From Silvimonas terrae (GTDB lineage: Bacteria; Pseudomonadota; Gammaproteobacteria; Burkholderiales; Chitinibacteraceae), in contig NZ_JACHHN010000010.1 in assembly GCF_014202765.1 (NCBI RefSeq), positions 153,322-217,321 of the forward strand: DNA of 64,000 nt, given 5' to 3'. The notes beneath the pieces are model-generated. The model had not been told where the DNA came from. It saw nothing but the letters and a program-made list of their open reading frames with translations, and ran no database searches. This document shows, one piece after another, positions 54,041 through 63,179 of the stretch; positions within the stretch are counted from its first letter, which is position 1, and each line of letters starts with the position of its first letter. Position numbers and translations under genes: made by a program.

Positions 54041-56098
54041 ATGCAGACATTCTTGATTGCGCCGACCCGGCAAAACGTGGGGCTGACTTCCGTATCGCTG
54101 GGCGTAGTGCGTGCCTTGCAACATCAGGGCCTGAAAGTGGGCTTTGTGAAGCCGGTGGGCCAGGATCACGGCGACATCGAGCGCTCTACCCACTTTGCCA
54201 ACACCATCTGCCACATCAAGAGCCCCACGCCGCTCTCCACCGCGCAAGTGGTGGCACGTGTGGTGGCCGGCCAGAATGACGAGTTGCTGGAAGACGTGGT
54301 GGGCCTGTGCATGACTGCAGCCCTGGGTGTGGATGTACTGGTGATCGAGGGCCTGCACATTGACGCCAGCAACCCGGTGACGGCGCGCCTGAACGATGAA
54401 ATTGCCCGCAGCATGCAGGCAGAAATCATCCTGGTCTCCAATGCGTCCGTGCCGGGCGCGGCGGCAGAGTCTCGCGTCACGGGCCGCCAGTTGCAGAACG
54501 AAGGCCGGCGCGTAGCGGGGGTGATCTTCAACAAAGCCCCCGCCAGTTTTGATGCGGCCTCTGCCCAGTACGAACTGGACGGCATTGCCCTGTGGGGCGT
54601 CATCAAATACGACGCCAGCCTGATGGCCCCGCGCACGCTGGACGTCGCGCGCCACTTGAACGCAGAAATTCTGATTGAAGGTGAACTGGCCACCCGCCGC
54701 GTGCAGGAAACCGTGATCAGCGCGCGTTCTGTGCCAGAAGTAGTAGAACGCATGAAGCCTGGTGCGCTGATCGTCAGCGCCGGCGACCGGGACGACGTCA
54801 TGCTGGCTACCGCATTGGCTGCCAGCAGTGGCATCCAGTTGGCTGGTTTGCTGCTGACCCACTCCAGCACGCCTGATCCGCGCATCCAGGCGCTGGCCAC
54901 GCTGGCGCTCAAGAGTGGTATTCCGGTTTTGCGTACCGACACAGATAGCTACGGCACCGCCGAACGCATCAGCCGCGTGCCGCCTGCCGTCGCGGCCGAC
55001 GATACCGAGCGCATGAATCTGGTGCTGGATGCTGTGGCCGACCAGTTGGGCACTGTCCACCTGATGAACGCGGTAAAGGTCGCGCCCTCTACCCGCATGT
55101 CGCCGCCGGCATTCCGCTATCAGCTGATCCAGAAAGCGCGCGCCCACAAAAAACGTATTGTCCTGCCAGAGGGCGAAGAGCCGCGCACCATCAAGGCTGC
55201 CGTGGTGTGTGAAGAAAAAGGCATTGCCCACTGCGTACTGCTGGGCAAGCGCGCCACCATTGAAGCTGTGGCCGCCGCGCAGGGCGTGTTGCTTCCGGCC
55301 AGTCTGCAAATCCTGGACCCGGACGAAATCCGCCAGGACTATGTCGCACCCATGGTGGAACTCAGAAAGAGCAAGGGCCTGACCGATATTCAGGCGCTGG
55401 AGCAATTGGGTGACTCCGTGGTGCTGGGCACCATGATGCTGGCCGTGAACAAGGTCGACGGTCTGGTTTCCGGTGCGATCCATACCACCGCCAGCACCGT
55501 GCGCCCGGCCCTGCAACTGATCAAGACCGCACCGGGTTCGTCGATTGTGTCGTCGGTGTTCTTCATGCTGATGCCCGATCAGGTGCTGGTCTACGGCGAC
55601 TGCGCCATCAACCCGAACCCCACAGCGGAGCAACTGGCTGAAATTGCCAAACAAAGTGCCGACAGCGCCTCGGCCTTCGGGATTGATCCCAAGGTGGCCA
55701 TGATCAGCTACAGCACCGGTAAATCTGGCGCAGGCGTAGATGTGGATAAAGTGCGCGAAGCCACCGAACTGGCGCACGTTAAACACCCGGAACTATTGCT
55801 GGATGGCCCGCTGCAATACGACGCCGCTTCCACCGCCGACGTCGCCGCGCAAAAAGCGCCGGGCAGCAAGGTGGCGGGCCAGGCCACCGTGTTTGTGTTC
55901 CCGGACCTGAATACCGGCAACACCACCTACAAAGCCGTGCAGCGCAGCGCGCACGTGGTCAGCGTTGGCCCGATGCTGCAGGGCCTGCGCAAACCGGTGA
56001 ACGATCTTTCGCGCGGTGCGCTGGTCGATGACATTGTGTTCACCATTGCGCTGACTGCGATTCAGGCCCAGCAGATGGCGGGGCGAGTTGCGGGGTAA
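54041..56098 (+). CDS. pta: Phosphate acetyltransferase (long form)
   Basis: 685 residues. N-terminal P-loop-like/DRTGG regulatory part (about 1-320) and catalytic PTA_PTB domain (about 355-680) with RIVLPEGEEPRTIKAAVVC, HTTASTVRPALQLIKTAPG, YGDCAINPNPTAEQLAEIA and GPLQYDAAS. It makes acetyl-CoA from acetyl phosphate (and the reverse) in overflow metabolism. The usual partner ackA is not in the window. Start at 54041; the upstream frame to 53969 is not part of the family. The last 14 codons and the terminator are copied downstream in the repeat block. Confidence 0.96.
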   Translation: MQTFLIAPTRQNVGLTSVSLGVVRALQHQGLKVGFVKPVGQDHGDIERSTHFANTICHIKSPTPLSTAQVVARVVAGQNDELLEDVVGLCMTAALGVDVLVIEGLHIDASNPVTARLNDEIARSMQAEIILVSNASVPGAAAESRVTGRQLQNEGRRVAGVIFNKAPASFDAASAQYELDGIALWGVIKYDASLMAPRTLDVARHLNAEILIEGELATRRVQETVISARSVPEVVERMKPGALIVSAGDRDDVMLATALAASSGIQLAGLLLTHSSTPDPRIQALATLALKSGIPVLRTDTDSYGTAERISRVPPAVAADDTERMNLVLDAVADQLGTVHLMNAVKVAPSTRMSPPAFRYQLIQKARAHKKRIVLPEGEEPRTIKAAVVCEEKGIAHCVLLGKRATIEAVAAAQGVLLPASLQILDPDEIRQDYVAPMVELRKSKGLTDIQALEQLGDSVVLGTMMLAVNKVDGLVSGAIHTTASTVRPALQLIKTAPGSSIVSSVFFMLMPDQVLVYGDCAINPNPTAEQLAEIAKQSADSASAFGIDPKVAMISYSTGKSGAGVDVDKVREATELAHVKHPELLLDGPLQYDAASTADVAAQKAPGSKVAGQATVFVFPDLNTGNTTYKAVQRSAHVVSVGPMLQGLRKPVNDLSRGALVDDIVFTIALTAIQAQQMAGRVAG

Positions 56099-56304
56099 GG
56101 TTGCAGGGATGAAAAAAGCCGGCGGTTGCCGGCTTTTTTCATATAGATGCCACTTCGTAGCCCGGATGAAGCGTAGAGGGAATCCGGGGTTGCGCCGCAC
56201 GCAATATCGATTGCAGCCATTTTCAAAGCCCACAAGCCAATTCTGCCCACATTGCCACCCCGGATTCCCGGCCTTCGGCCTCCATCCGGGCTACGACGCT
56301 GGTC
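56057..56304 (+). repeat. Tandem repeat unit 1, including the end of pta, terminator and REP pair
   Basis: 248 bases: last codons and stop of pta, the terminator, a forward GTAGCCCGGATG ... GAATCCGGGG element and an inverted CCCCGGATTCCC ... CCGGGCTAC element. Units 2 and 3 follow directly. Confidence 0.95.
56112..56139 (+). terminator. Rho-independent terminator of pta
   Basis: AAAAAAGCCGGC, 4-base loop, GCCGGCTTTTTT. Two further copies occur at 56348-56375 and 56584-56610 as part of the tandem repeat. Confidence 0.93.
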
Positions 56305-56540
56305 GCGATTCCGGCGCAGCAGATGGCGGGGCAAGGTTACAGGGATGAAAAAAGCCGGCGGTTGCCGGCTTTTTTCATATAGATGCCACTTCGTAGCCCG
56401 GATGAAGCGCAGCGGGAATCCGGGGTTGCGCCGCACGCAATATCGATTGCAGCCATTTCAAAGCCCACAACGCCAATTCTGCCCACATTGCCACCCCGGA
56501 TTCCCGGCCTTCGGCCTCCGTCCGGGCTACGACGCTGGTC
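56305..56540 (+). repeat. Tandem repeat unit 2
   Basis: 236 bases. The copied pta end reads GCGATTCCGGCGCAGCAGATGG, with about a dozen bases around the stop codon deleted. The terminator is kept intact. Confidence 0.95.
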
Positions 56541-56773
56541 GCGATTCAGGCGCAGCAGATGGCGGGGTAAGGTTGCAGGGATGAAAAAGCCGGCGGTTGC
56601 CGGCTTTTTTCATATTAGATGCCACTTCGTAGCCCGGATGAAGCGTAGCGGGAATCCGGGGTTGCGCCGCATGCAATATCGATCCCTGCCATTTCAAAGC
56701 CCGCAACGCCAATTCTGCCCACATTGCCACCCCGGATTCCCGGCCTTTGGCCTCCATCCGGGCTACGACGCTG
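56541..56773 (+). repeat. Tandem repeat unit 3
   Basis: 233 bases, ending 15 bases before the pncB stop codon. Its terminator has five rather than six leading A residues. Confidence 0.95.
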
Positions 56774-56788
56774 TTCCGACCGGTAACA

Positions 56789-58015
56789 TCAATGCGGCAA
56801 AACCAGTTCCCGATTCGGGATATCAAACACATCACACAGATAATTGAGGAAATTCACATCCTCGCACATCCCCTTACCCGGGCTGTCGCTTACCTTGGCC
56901 ACATACTGGCCATTACAGCGGGTGAGTTTGATGACAATTTGCAGCGGCTCCAGACCACAATCGTTGGTCAGGTTGGTACCAATGCCAAAAGAGGGTCTGG
57001 TGCGGGTACCAAAATGGCGGTACAGCGCAATGGCGCGCTGCAAATCCAGGCCGTCGCTGAATACCAGTTGTTTGGTCGAAGGGTCGATGCGCATTTTCTC
57101 GTAATGGGCGATTGCTTTCTCACCCCAGATGAAGGGATCACCCGAGTCATGCCGCAGACCATCAAACAGCTTGCAGAAATACAGGTCAAAGTCCCGCAAG
57201 AACGCATCCATACCGACCACATCGGTCAGTGCAATGCCAAGGTCGCCCCGGTATTCGCGCACCCAGTGTTCCAGCGCATTTTTCTGGAAGTCCCGCAGGC
57301 GGGAGCCAAAGCACTGGAAGGCCTGCATGTACTCATGCGCCATGGTGCCGATCGGGGTAAGCCCATAGCGCATGGCCAGCAGCAGGTTGCTGGTGCCGCG
57401 CATATAAGGTTTGGCATCCCGCGCCAGGGTAGAGACCACTTCTTCTTGCCAGTCACGGCTAAACCGGCGGCGCGTGCCAAAGTCAAAGAAGATGAAGTTG
57501 GCGCGTTCTTGCGGTTGTTGACCAAACTCACGCAACAAGTCGATCTTGGCAGCCAGACGCTTGCGGCCTTCGGCCAGCGCGGTGGCATGATCGAAGTGAC
57601 GGAAATACACCTCGTTGACGATCGAGAGCGCGTAGATTTCAAACAGCATGCAATGGAGCATGGGCCCGCGCACATGGATATCCAGATTGCCGGGCACCGT
57701 GGTGGAGGCTTCTACGGAAATGAACTTGCGCTGCAACTGAAACAGCCGCAGAAAGTCGATGAAATCACTATGGATAAAGCGCAGGTTTCCCAGCCATTCC
57801 AGTTCTGTTTCGGCAAAGCGCAAAGAACACAGGTGGTCGAGCTGGGCGTCGATTTCGTCTTTCAGGGTGGCTAGCCCGAATGCCGGCGTGTTGCGGCAGC
57901 GGAAGGTGTATTCCGCCTGCGTTTCAGGCTGATGATGCAAGATTTCCTGCATCATGGTGAATTTGTAAAGGTCGGTGTCCAGCAGGGATTCAATCACCGG
58001 GTTGGCGACGGTCAT
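56789..58015 (-). CDS. pncB: Nicotinate phosphoribosyltransferase
   Basis: 408 residues. Family blocks: LLDTDLYKFTMMQEIL at the N terminus, FFDFGTRRRFS, the GTSNLLLAMRYGLTPIGTMAHEY region with the phosphorylated His, and LRHDSGDPFIWGEKA. It converts nicotinate to nicotinate mononucleotide with PRPP and ATP in NAD salvage. It lies 54 bases after pncA on the same strand, so the two form a salvage operon in substrate order. Confidence 0.96.
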   Translation of the reverse strand: MTVANPVIESLLDTDLYKFTMMQEILHHQPETQAEYTFRCRNTPAFGLATLKDEIDAQLDHLCSLRFAETELEWLGNLRFIHSDFIDFLRLFQLQRKFISVEASTTVPGNLDIHVRGPMLHCMLFEIYALSIVNEVYFRHFDHATALAEGRKRLAAKIDLLREFGQQPQERANFIFFDFGTRRRFSRDWQEEVVSTLARDAKPYMRGTSNLLLAMRYGLTPIGTMAHEYMQAFQCFGSRLRDFQKNALEHWVREYRGDLGIALTDVVGMDAFLRDFDLYFCKLFDGLRHDSGDPFIWGEKAIAHYEKMRIDPSTKQLVFSDGLDLQRAIALYRHFGTRTRPSFGIGTNLTNDCGLEPLQIVIKLTRCNGQYVAKVSDSPGKGMCEDVNFLNYLCDVFDIPNRELVLPH

Positions 58016-58069
58016 GCATTGCTCCTGGCGCGCTGCGCGCCGGTGTCACAAGGGGTTAGACCCCGGGGT

Positions 58070-58885
58070 TCAGGCAAATAGCCGGTCACTTTGCGCCGTG
58101 CGCATGCCGCGCGCAACCAGCTCCTGGATAAAGGCGCTGCCGGCCTCTTCAAAGCCGCTGACCGCGCTGCAACAATCCGTCAGCAGCAACAGCTTGTGTA
58201 CGTGCGCGTCGCCCAGTTGGCTGGCCAGATCACGCACCGTCCCGGCCACACAGTGAGAGAGCGCCTCACCGGCAATCACAATGGTGTCAGCGCTGCGCAG
58301 GCGGGCGATCCAGTTCTGGTCGGGCAGGGTGTGCGGGTCGGCCGGGTCGGGTACTTCGGCTTCGATGGCGGAATAATGCTCGGTGCCGGCGTTGAGGCCT
58401 TTGATCTGGTAATGCACGGGCCGCACTTGCTCACGTGACCACTGGTTGAGCGCCGCAAACAGGGCGGCATGCACGTTGTGCCCCCAACTGCCGATCAGGC
58501 AATGCTCTGGCCATACCAGCAACTGATAGTGACCACGGCGGGCCAGTTCCCGCACGTAATCCAGGCTGGACTGCTGCCGGGCTGGATCACGGGTTTGCCA
58601 GCGACCGCGGGTGACGTCTTCCACCGTGATCAGGGTAAACGGTGTGGGCATCTGGCCGGATGCATCTTGCCACCACGCCGGGTGGGCGATGTCGATGGGA
58701 CGATGGCTATCTAGCGTGACATGGATCGCATCAAAGCGCTGACCATGCCGCGCCAGCAAGTCGGCTACGCGTTGCAGGTCCGCATTGGCGCCGGGCACGG
58801 GCAGTGCCGCCCCGGGGATATCGCAAAAGTCGTTTTGCGGGTCAATCAGCAGCAACTGGGTTGCCGCGGGTACCAGGGCAGTCAT
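58070..58885 (-). CDS. pncA: Nicotinamidase (isochorismatase-family)
   Basis: 271 residues, somewhat longer than E. coli PncA. D15 (LLLIDPQNDF), the metal ligands in LDSHRPIDIAHPAWW (D59, H61, H68), K163 and the nucleophile C212 (ALSHCVAG) are all in place; VWPEHCLIGSWG is the PDHC-type motif. It turns nicotinamide into nicotinate, the substrate of the product of the next gene, pncB. ATG at 58883-58885. Confidence 0.9.
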   Translation of the reverse strand: MTALVPAATQLLLIDPQNDFCDIPGAALPVPGANADLQRVADLLARHGQRFDAIHVTLDSHRPIDIAHPAWWQDASGQMPTPFTLITVEDVTRGRWQTRDPARQQSSLDYVRELARRGHYQLLVWPEHCLIGSWGHNVHAALFAALNQWSREQVRPVHYQIKGLNAGTEHYSAIEAEVPDPADPHTLPDQNWIARLRSADTIVIAGEALSHCVAGTVRDLASQLGDAHVHKLLLLTDCCSAVSGFEEAGSAFIQELVARGMRTAQSDRLFA

Positions 58886-59004
58886 GAGCCGGTTCCTGAT
58901 GACAAAGCGTTAAGCCTGAGGGCCACACTATACGTGTTTCCCGCCCTCATTCTGAGCAGATGGGGGCGAGGTCGGCATATTCACCTGGCATGGAGGGCGC
59001 CTGG

Positions 59005-60093
59005 TTACATGCCCAGTGCAGCCAGCATCAGAAAGGTGGCAAACAGGACAAAGTGCGTCAGTCCTTCAATGGCGTTGGTTTCACCATCATGCAGATTGAT
59101 GGTGGCGGCCAGCAGCGTGAGCAACATCATCACCGTTTGCGTGGGCGAGAGCGCCATGTAGATCGGCTCCCCGCGGATCAGTGCCAGACCCTCAATCACC
59201 GGCACCGTCAGAATGACGGTAGAGAGCGACGCGCCCAGCGCAATGTTCACCACGCCTTGCATGCGGTTGGCGAGTGCCGAGCGCAAGGCCGTGAGGATTT
59301 CCGGGCTGGCGCTGATGACCGCCACCACCAGGGCGACGGTAATCGGCGGCAAACCCGTGCCAGCCAGGCCGATATCCAGCGTTTTGGACATCACCTCCGC
59401 CAGTGCGCCAATCAGCACCAGGCCTGCGACCAGCAAGGCCGCAGAGGTGCGCGTATTGCCGTGTTCTTCTGCCTCGGCGGTGTCTTCATGCGCCGGCCGG
59501 CGCGAACCGTATTTGTAGCTGAAAAAATAGCTGTGCTTGCCGGTTTGCAAACGCAAAAACATCCCGTACATCAGCACCATGATGATGATGGTGAAGATGG
59601 AATAGGCCTGCCATTTGCCTTGCGGAATGAATTCCGGCACCACCATGGAGATCCCCAGCGCGGTCAGAATCATCACCACATAGGTATTGCCCGAATCCAC
59701 GTTGTACGGTTGCTCGCCATGTTTGAGCCCGCCCAGAATGGCCGCCAGCCCCAGAATACCGTTGATATCCAGCATGACTGCGGAATACACGGTGTCGCGC
59801 ATCAGTGTGGGCGAGGGCGTGTGACTGGTCATGATGGCCAGAATCACCACCTCCACCAACACGGCAGAGAGGGTCAGGATCATGGTGCCGTAGGGCTCGC
59901 CCACTTTCTCGGCCAGCACCTCGGCGTGGTGCGCCACGCGCAGGGCGGCCAGTAAAATGGCCGCAATAATCAGGCCCGATGCCACCAGGGCTGTGACCTG
60001 GCCGCCCGCGAGCGCCGCATGTTCAAACGCATATGCGGCCACGGTAGCCAGTATGGCAATCAGTAAAAAGGATTCTTGTTTGACGAGTTTCAT
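59005..60093 (-). CDS. ChaA-type calcium/cation-proton antiporter
   Basis: 362 residues, about eleven helices. The CaCA alpha-repeats are visible: VGEPYGTMILTLSAVLVEVVILAIM (first) and VVAVISASPEILTALRSALANR (second), separated by a charged loop (YGSRRPAHEDTAEAEEHG). Exchanges Ca2+ or Na+/K+ for protons. ATG at 60091-60093; the frame open to 60375 adds non-membrane residues. Divergent from the ECF sigma operon. Confidence 0.92.
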   Translation of the reverse strand: MKLVKQESFLLIAILATVAAYAFEHAALAGGQVTALVASGLIIAAILLAALRVAHHAEVLAEKVGEPYGTMILTLSAVLVEVVILAIMTSHTPSPTLMRDTVYSAVMLDINGILGLAAILGGLKHGEQPYNVDSGNTYVVMILTALGISMVVPEFIPQGKWQAYSIFTIIIMVLMYGMFLRLQTGKHSYFFSYKYGSRRPAHEDTAEAEEHGNTRTSAALLVAGLVLIGALAEVMSKTLDIGLAGTGLPPITVALVVAVISASPEILTALRSALANRMQGVVNIALGASLSTVILTVPVIEGLALIRGEPIYMALSPTQTVMMLLTLLAATINLHDGETNAIEGLTHFVLFATFLMLAALGM

Positions 60094-60155
60094 GTGGGCC
60101 GGGTAACGGGTGCGGTGATGTAGTTGTATGTGTTCGCAGTGTAGTGATCTTAAAA

Positions 60156-60178
60156 GTGTATGGATATCTGCTATACAC
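60156..60178. promoter_or_regulatory. Inverted repeat GTGTAT-N11-ATACAC in the chaA/sigma intergenic region
   Basis: GTGTAT (60156-60161) and ATACAC (60173-60178), 62 bases before the chaA ATG and 39 bases before the sigma-factor ATG. A candidate operator or promoter element serving one of the divergent units. Confidence 0.45.
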
Positions 60179-60217
60179 AGGGTCGATGCAAATACGCATC
60201 CCAGATACGGACTCGCC

Positions 60218-60769
60218 ATGACCGCTGCCACGGCTGAAGTGCTTGGCCCGCTGCTCCACCGCTGCGCCCAGGGAGACGAAAAAGCCCTGGAACAACTGTA
60301 TCGGCTGACGTCGCCGCAACTGTTTGCGCTCGTGCTACGTATGTTGCGTAGACGGGACTGGGCGGAGGAAGCCATGCAGGAGTGTTATGTACGCATCTGG
60401 CAGCACGCGGGAGATTACTCCCCGGCGCAAAGCCAGCCATTGACGTGGATGAGCCGGATTGTGCGCAATCATTGCATCGACTGGTTGCGCAAGCCGCAAC
60501 TGGAAGTCCCGGACGCCGACGGCACCATTGTTGAAGCCTGGGCAGACGACGCGCCAGGCCCGCTGGCACGGTTGGCGCAAAACCAGGACAGCCGCCGCAT
60601 TGCCGAATGCCTGAAACGGCTGGAGGCCATCCAGCGACAGGTGATTGCACTGGCGTTTTTTGACGACCTCTCACATAGCGAAATTGCGCAGCGTCTGTCT
60701 GCCCCGCTGGGTACTGTGAAAAGCTGGTGCCGGCGTGGTCTGGAGCGGCTCAAGGGTTGCTTGTCATGA
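60218..60769 (+). CDS. ECF sigma factor
   Basis: 183 residues. Region 2: EKALEQLYRLTSPQLFALVLRML and DWAEEAMQECYVRIWQHAGDY; region 4: RLEAIQRQVIALAFFDDLSHSEIAQRLSAPLGTVKSWCRRGLERLK. An extracytoplasmic-function sigma of the SigK/RpoE-like type. The ATG at 60218 is taken although it has only a weak ribosome site. Its stop overlaps the anti-sigma start (ATGA at 60766), a normal coupling. Confidence 0.93.
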   Translation: MTAATAEVLGPLLHRCAQGDEKALEQLYRLTSPQLFALVLRMLRRRDWAEEAMQECYVRIWQHAGDYSPAQSQPLTWMSRIVRNHCIDWLRKPQLEVPDADGTIVEAWADDAPGPLARLAQNQDSRRIAECLKRLEAIQRQVIALAFFDDLSHSEIAQRLSAPLGTVKSWCRRGLERLKGCLS

Positions 60770-61455
60770 ATTACCGCAACCCGGAACTGCAACAACAACT
60801 GGCCAACGAATATGTAATTGGCACCTTGCGCGGCCCCGCGCGCCGGCGCTTTGAAGCCATCATGTTCTTTGACGCCGCACTGCGCCGCACGGTGCGGGAA
60901 ACCGAGGCCCAGTTGCTCCCCATTATTTACGCGCTGCCAGAGGTCACGCCGCCAGCCAGCGTCTGGCGCGGTGTGTCGCGCCGGGTGCGCGCCCTGCGCC
61001 CGGCTCCACCCATGTGGAGTTGGGAGAGTGTGTACTTCTGGCGCTTGCTGGCCGGTGGTCTGGGGCTGGCGTGCCTGGTTCTGGCCATGACGCTCACCCT
61101 GCCGGGTCAGCCTGCGCCCACCACCGCGCATATGGCCCTGCTGGCTGATCCGCAATCGCACGTGGCTGCCTTGATGGCGCGGGTGGCGCCAGACGGCCAT
61201 GTCCGCATTGCCACCTTGCAAGACCTGGGCGAACGGGTGGGGGCCAACAAATCGCTGGAGTTATGGGCCATCCCGGAAGGCGGCAAGCCGCGTTCACTGG
61301 GGGTGATTGCCGCCAACGGGCCAACGGACGTCAACCGGCCTGAAGCCATGCAGTCGGCCGCGGTATTGGCTGTGTCGCTGGAGCCGCAGGGTGGCTCACC
61401 CACGGGCGCGCCCACCGGCCCGGTATTGTGGGTCGGTAAACTGGTCGATCTGTAA
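60766..61455 (+). CDS. Anti-sigma factor of the RskA type
   Basis: 229 residues. Cytosolic part (1-88) begins NPELQQQLANEYVIGTLRGPARRRFEAIM, the anti-sigma start of RskA-like proteins without the zinc CHCC motif. A single helix at about 91-112 (WRLLAGGLGLACLVLAMTL) spans the membrane, followed by an RskA extracytoplasmic domain with LELWAIPEGGKPRSLGV. It holds the ECF sigma inactive until an envelope signal. A strong terminator follows. Confidence 0.93.
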   Translation: MNYRNPELQQQLANEYVIGTLRGPARRRFEAIMFFDAALRRTVRETEAQLLPIIYALPEVTPPASVWRGVSRRVRALRPAPPMWSWESVYFWRLLAGGLGLACLVLAMTLTLPGQPAPTTAHMALLADPQSHVAALMARVAPDGHVRIATLQDLGERVGANKSLELWAIPEGGKPRSLGVIAANGPTDVNRPEAMQSAAVLAVSLEPQGGSPTGAPTGPVLWVGKLVDL

Positions 61456-61470
61456 GGGCCGCCCACAAAC

Positions 61471-61501
61471 AAAAAGCCGGTGTGGTGAACACCGGCTTTT
61501 T
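61471..61501. terminator. Rho-independent terminator after the anti-sigma gene
   Basis: AAAAAGCCGGTGT, 5-base loop, ACACCGGCTTTTT; symmetrical A and T runs also allow use on the minus strand by the small membrane protein gene. Confidence 0.92.
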
Positions 61502-61524
61502 TGTTGGGTTGATACTGCGCCGCC

Positions 61525-61731
61525 TCAGGCGCGGACCACAAACAGGCTCACGCACAAAGCCAGCCCGATCAGATACAGCAGCCAGGTTTGCGAGATGAAA
61601 TACGGGTACACCATCAGCACGATGCCGACCACAATCGGCACCCGCATACCGTGCTTTTTGCCGTAACGCAGCGCAGTAAAGCCGACCAGGCTGAAGAAGA
61701 CGCTGGCAAACAGATTGGCGGGGGTAGGCAA
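61525..61731 (-). CDS. Small membrane protein of unknown function
   Basis: 68 residues with two or three hydrophobic segments (NLFASVFFSLVGFTALRYG, VPIVVGIVLMVYPYFISQ, LYLIGLALCVSLFVV). No recognised domain. It is the second gene after pyrB, 38 bases downstream, and probably co-transcribed. Confidence 0.78.
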   Translation of the reverse strand: MPTPANLFASVFFSLVGFTALRYGKKHGMRVPIVVGIVLMVYPYFISQTWLLYLIGLALCVSLFVVRA

Positions 61732-61769
61732 GTCGGAGACTCCTCTGGCAGGGGCAGACGCTTATTGCA

Positions 61770-63062
61770 TCATTCCATCGTGTAAAACGCAGCATCATCC
61801 GGCCCAACGTGCTGGGGTGCCCGCCAGGTGACATCCCGCATGTTGCGCTGGATCTGGTTTTCCACCCCCAGCAGCGTGGCAAAGATCGCCATGCGCACTG
61901 GAATACCATTGTCGGTTTGACGGAAGATCGCCAGGCGCGGGTCATGGTTCAGATCGGTCGACAAGTCATTGGCCCCCTCGCGGCTATCACGCGGCAGCGG
62001 GTGCATGATGATGGTATCTGCCTTGCAATACGCGTTCACCACAGCGGCAGTGATCTGGAAATCGGCCGTGTAGCCTTCGAGTTCTTCGCCCACAAAACGT
62101 TCTTTCTGGATGCGGGTGGCATAAACCACATCCGCGCCGCGCAAACCATCCTGCAGCGAGTTGCTGATTTCTACGACATGCCCGTTGCGGCTGGCGTGCT
62201 CCACCAGGTAGGCCGGCATTTCCAGTGACTGTGGCGAAATCAGCGTGAACTTCATGCCGCGATACAAGGCCAGCAGCTTGATCAGCGAATGCACCGTGCG
62301 CCCGTATTTCAGATCGCCCACCATGGCGATGTGCGCACCATCCACCAGTTTGCCCAGGCGCGAGAACTCGGTTTCGATGGTGTACAAATCCAGCAGTGCC
62401 TGGCTGGGGTGCTCGCCCGGGCCGTCGCCACCGTTGATCACCGGGATATTGGTGGCCCGCGCAAACTCCGCCACAGAACCCTTGTCCGGATGACGCACCA
62501 CCACCGCATCGGCATACCCGGCAATCACACGGCTGGTGTCGTAAATCGACTCGCCCTTGGCCATGGAAGAGAACGAGAACCCGGTGGTATCACACACGCT
62601 GCCACCCAGGCGGCAGAACGCCGCGCCAAAGCTGACGCGGGTGCGGGTACTGGCTTCAAAAAACAGATTGGCCAGCACTGCACCTTCCAGCACCCGACAC
62701 ACCTTTTGGCGGCGGGCGATGGGCTGCATGATGTCCGCCACGCGCAGCAACTCGCCCACGGATTCGCGGGTGAACTGATCCACCGACAACAATTGTGGCC
62801 GGCCATTGGCCGAAATGCGATCGCGCAAACCCGTTTGCACTACGCTCTGCGTATACCCGGTGGCCGTGTCGCGCTGCAGAATCTCCGTGACAAAACGCTC
62901 GACCATTTCCGGCATCGGGCGGAATTCGGAAGACTCGTCCGGCAAGAGCCAGGTGTCCAGTGCACGCCGGCTGCAGGCGAAACGATCGGCAAAACCGTCG
63001 CGGGTGAGGTTGAGTTTGCGCATGGCATCGCGCAGGAAAACTTGCTGGCTCATGGTGGTCAT
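61770..63062 (-). CDS. pyrB: Aspartate carbamoyltransferase, long betaproteobacterial form
   Basis: 430 residues instead of about 310. The catalytic part (about 105-410) has ASTRTRVSF, GDLKYGRTVHSL and MHPLPRDSREG, the carbamoyl phosphate and aspartate sites. The N-terminal 85 residues (LRDAMRKLNLTRDGFADRFACSRRALDTWLLP) look like a helix-turn-helix/XRE-like extension that E. coli PyrB lacks. Makes carbamoyl-aspartate in pyrimidine synthesis. No pyrI or pyrC is adjacent. ATG at 63062 follows GGAGAGAGCACA; a second ATG at 63053 is also in frame. Confidence 0.95.
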   Translation of the reverse strand: MTTMSQQVFLRDAMRKLNLTRDGFADRFACSRRALDTWLLPDESSEFRPMPEMVERFVTEILQRDTATGYTQSVVQTGLRDRISANGRPQLLSVDQFTRESVGELLRVADIMQPIARRQKVCRVLEGAVLANLFFEASTRTRVSFGAAFCRLGGSVCDTTGFSFSSMAKGESIYDTSRVIAGYADAVVVRHPDKGSVAEFARATNIPVINGGDGPGEHPSQALLDLYTIETEFSRLGKLVDGAHIAMVGDLKYGRTVHSLIKLLALYRGMKFTLISPQSLEMPAYLVEHASRNGHVVEISNSLQDGLRGADVVYATRIQKERFVGEELEGYTADFQITAAVVNAYCKADTIIMHPLPRDSREGANDLSTDLNHDPRLAIFRQTDNGIPVRMAIFATLLGVENQIQRNMRDVTWRAPQHVGPDDAAFYTME

Positions 63063-63179
63063 TGTGCTCTCTCCGGTATACGCGGGGCGTATATTATTCG
63101 GTGAGGAGGGGGGATGTCGAGAGGCGGGGATAAGTGGTTTGGTGTTTGTGGATGGGTCTAAACCCAAATACAAAGCGTT

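Noticed and set aside
53951..55786. 611-aa minus-strand frame
   Set aside because: Antisense to pta; composition (His, Arg, Gln rich) is typical of shadows.
56088..56847. Several 86-154-aa frames after pta
   Set aside because: Products of the tandem repeat block and terminators; each is repeated in the next unit.
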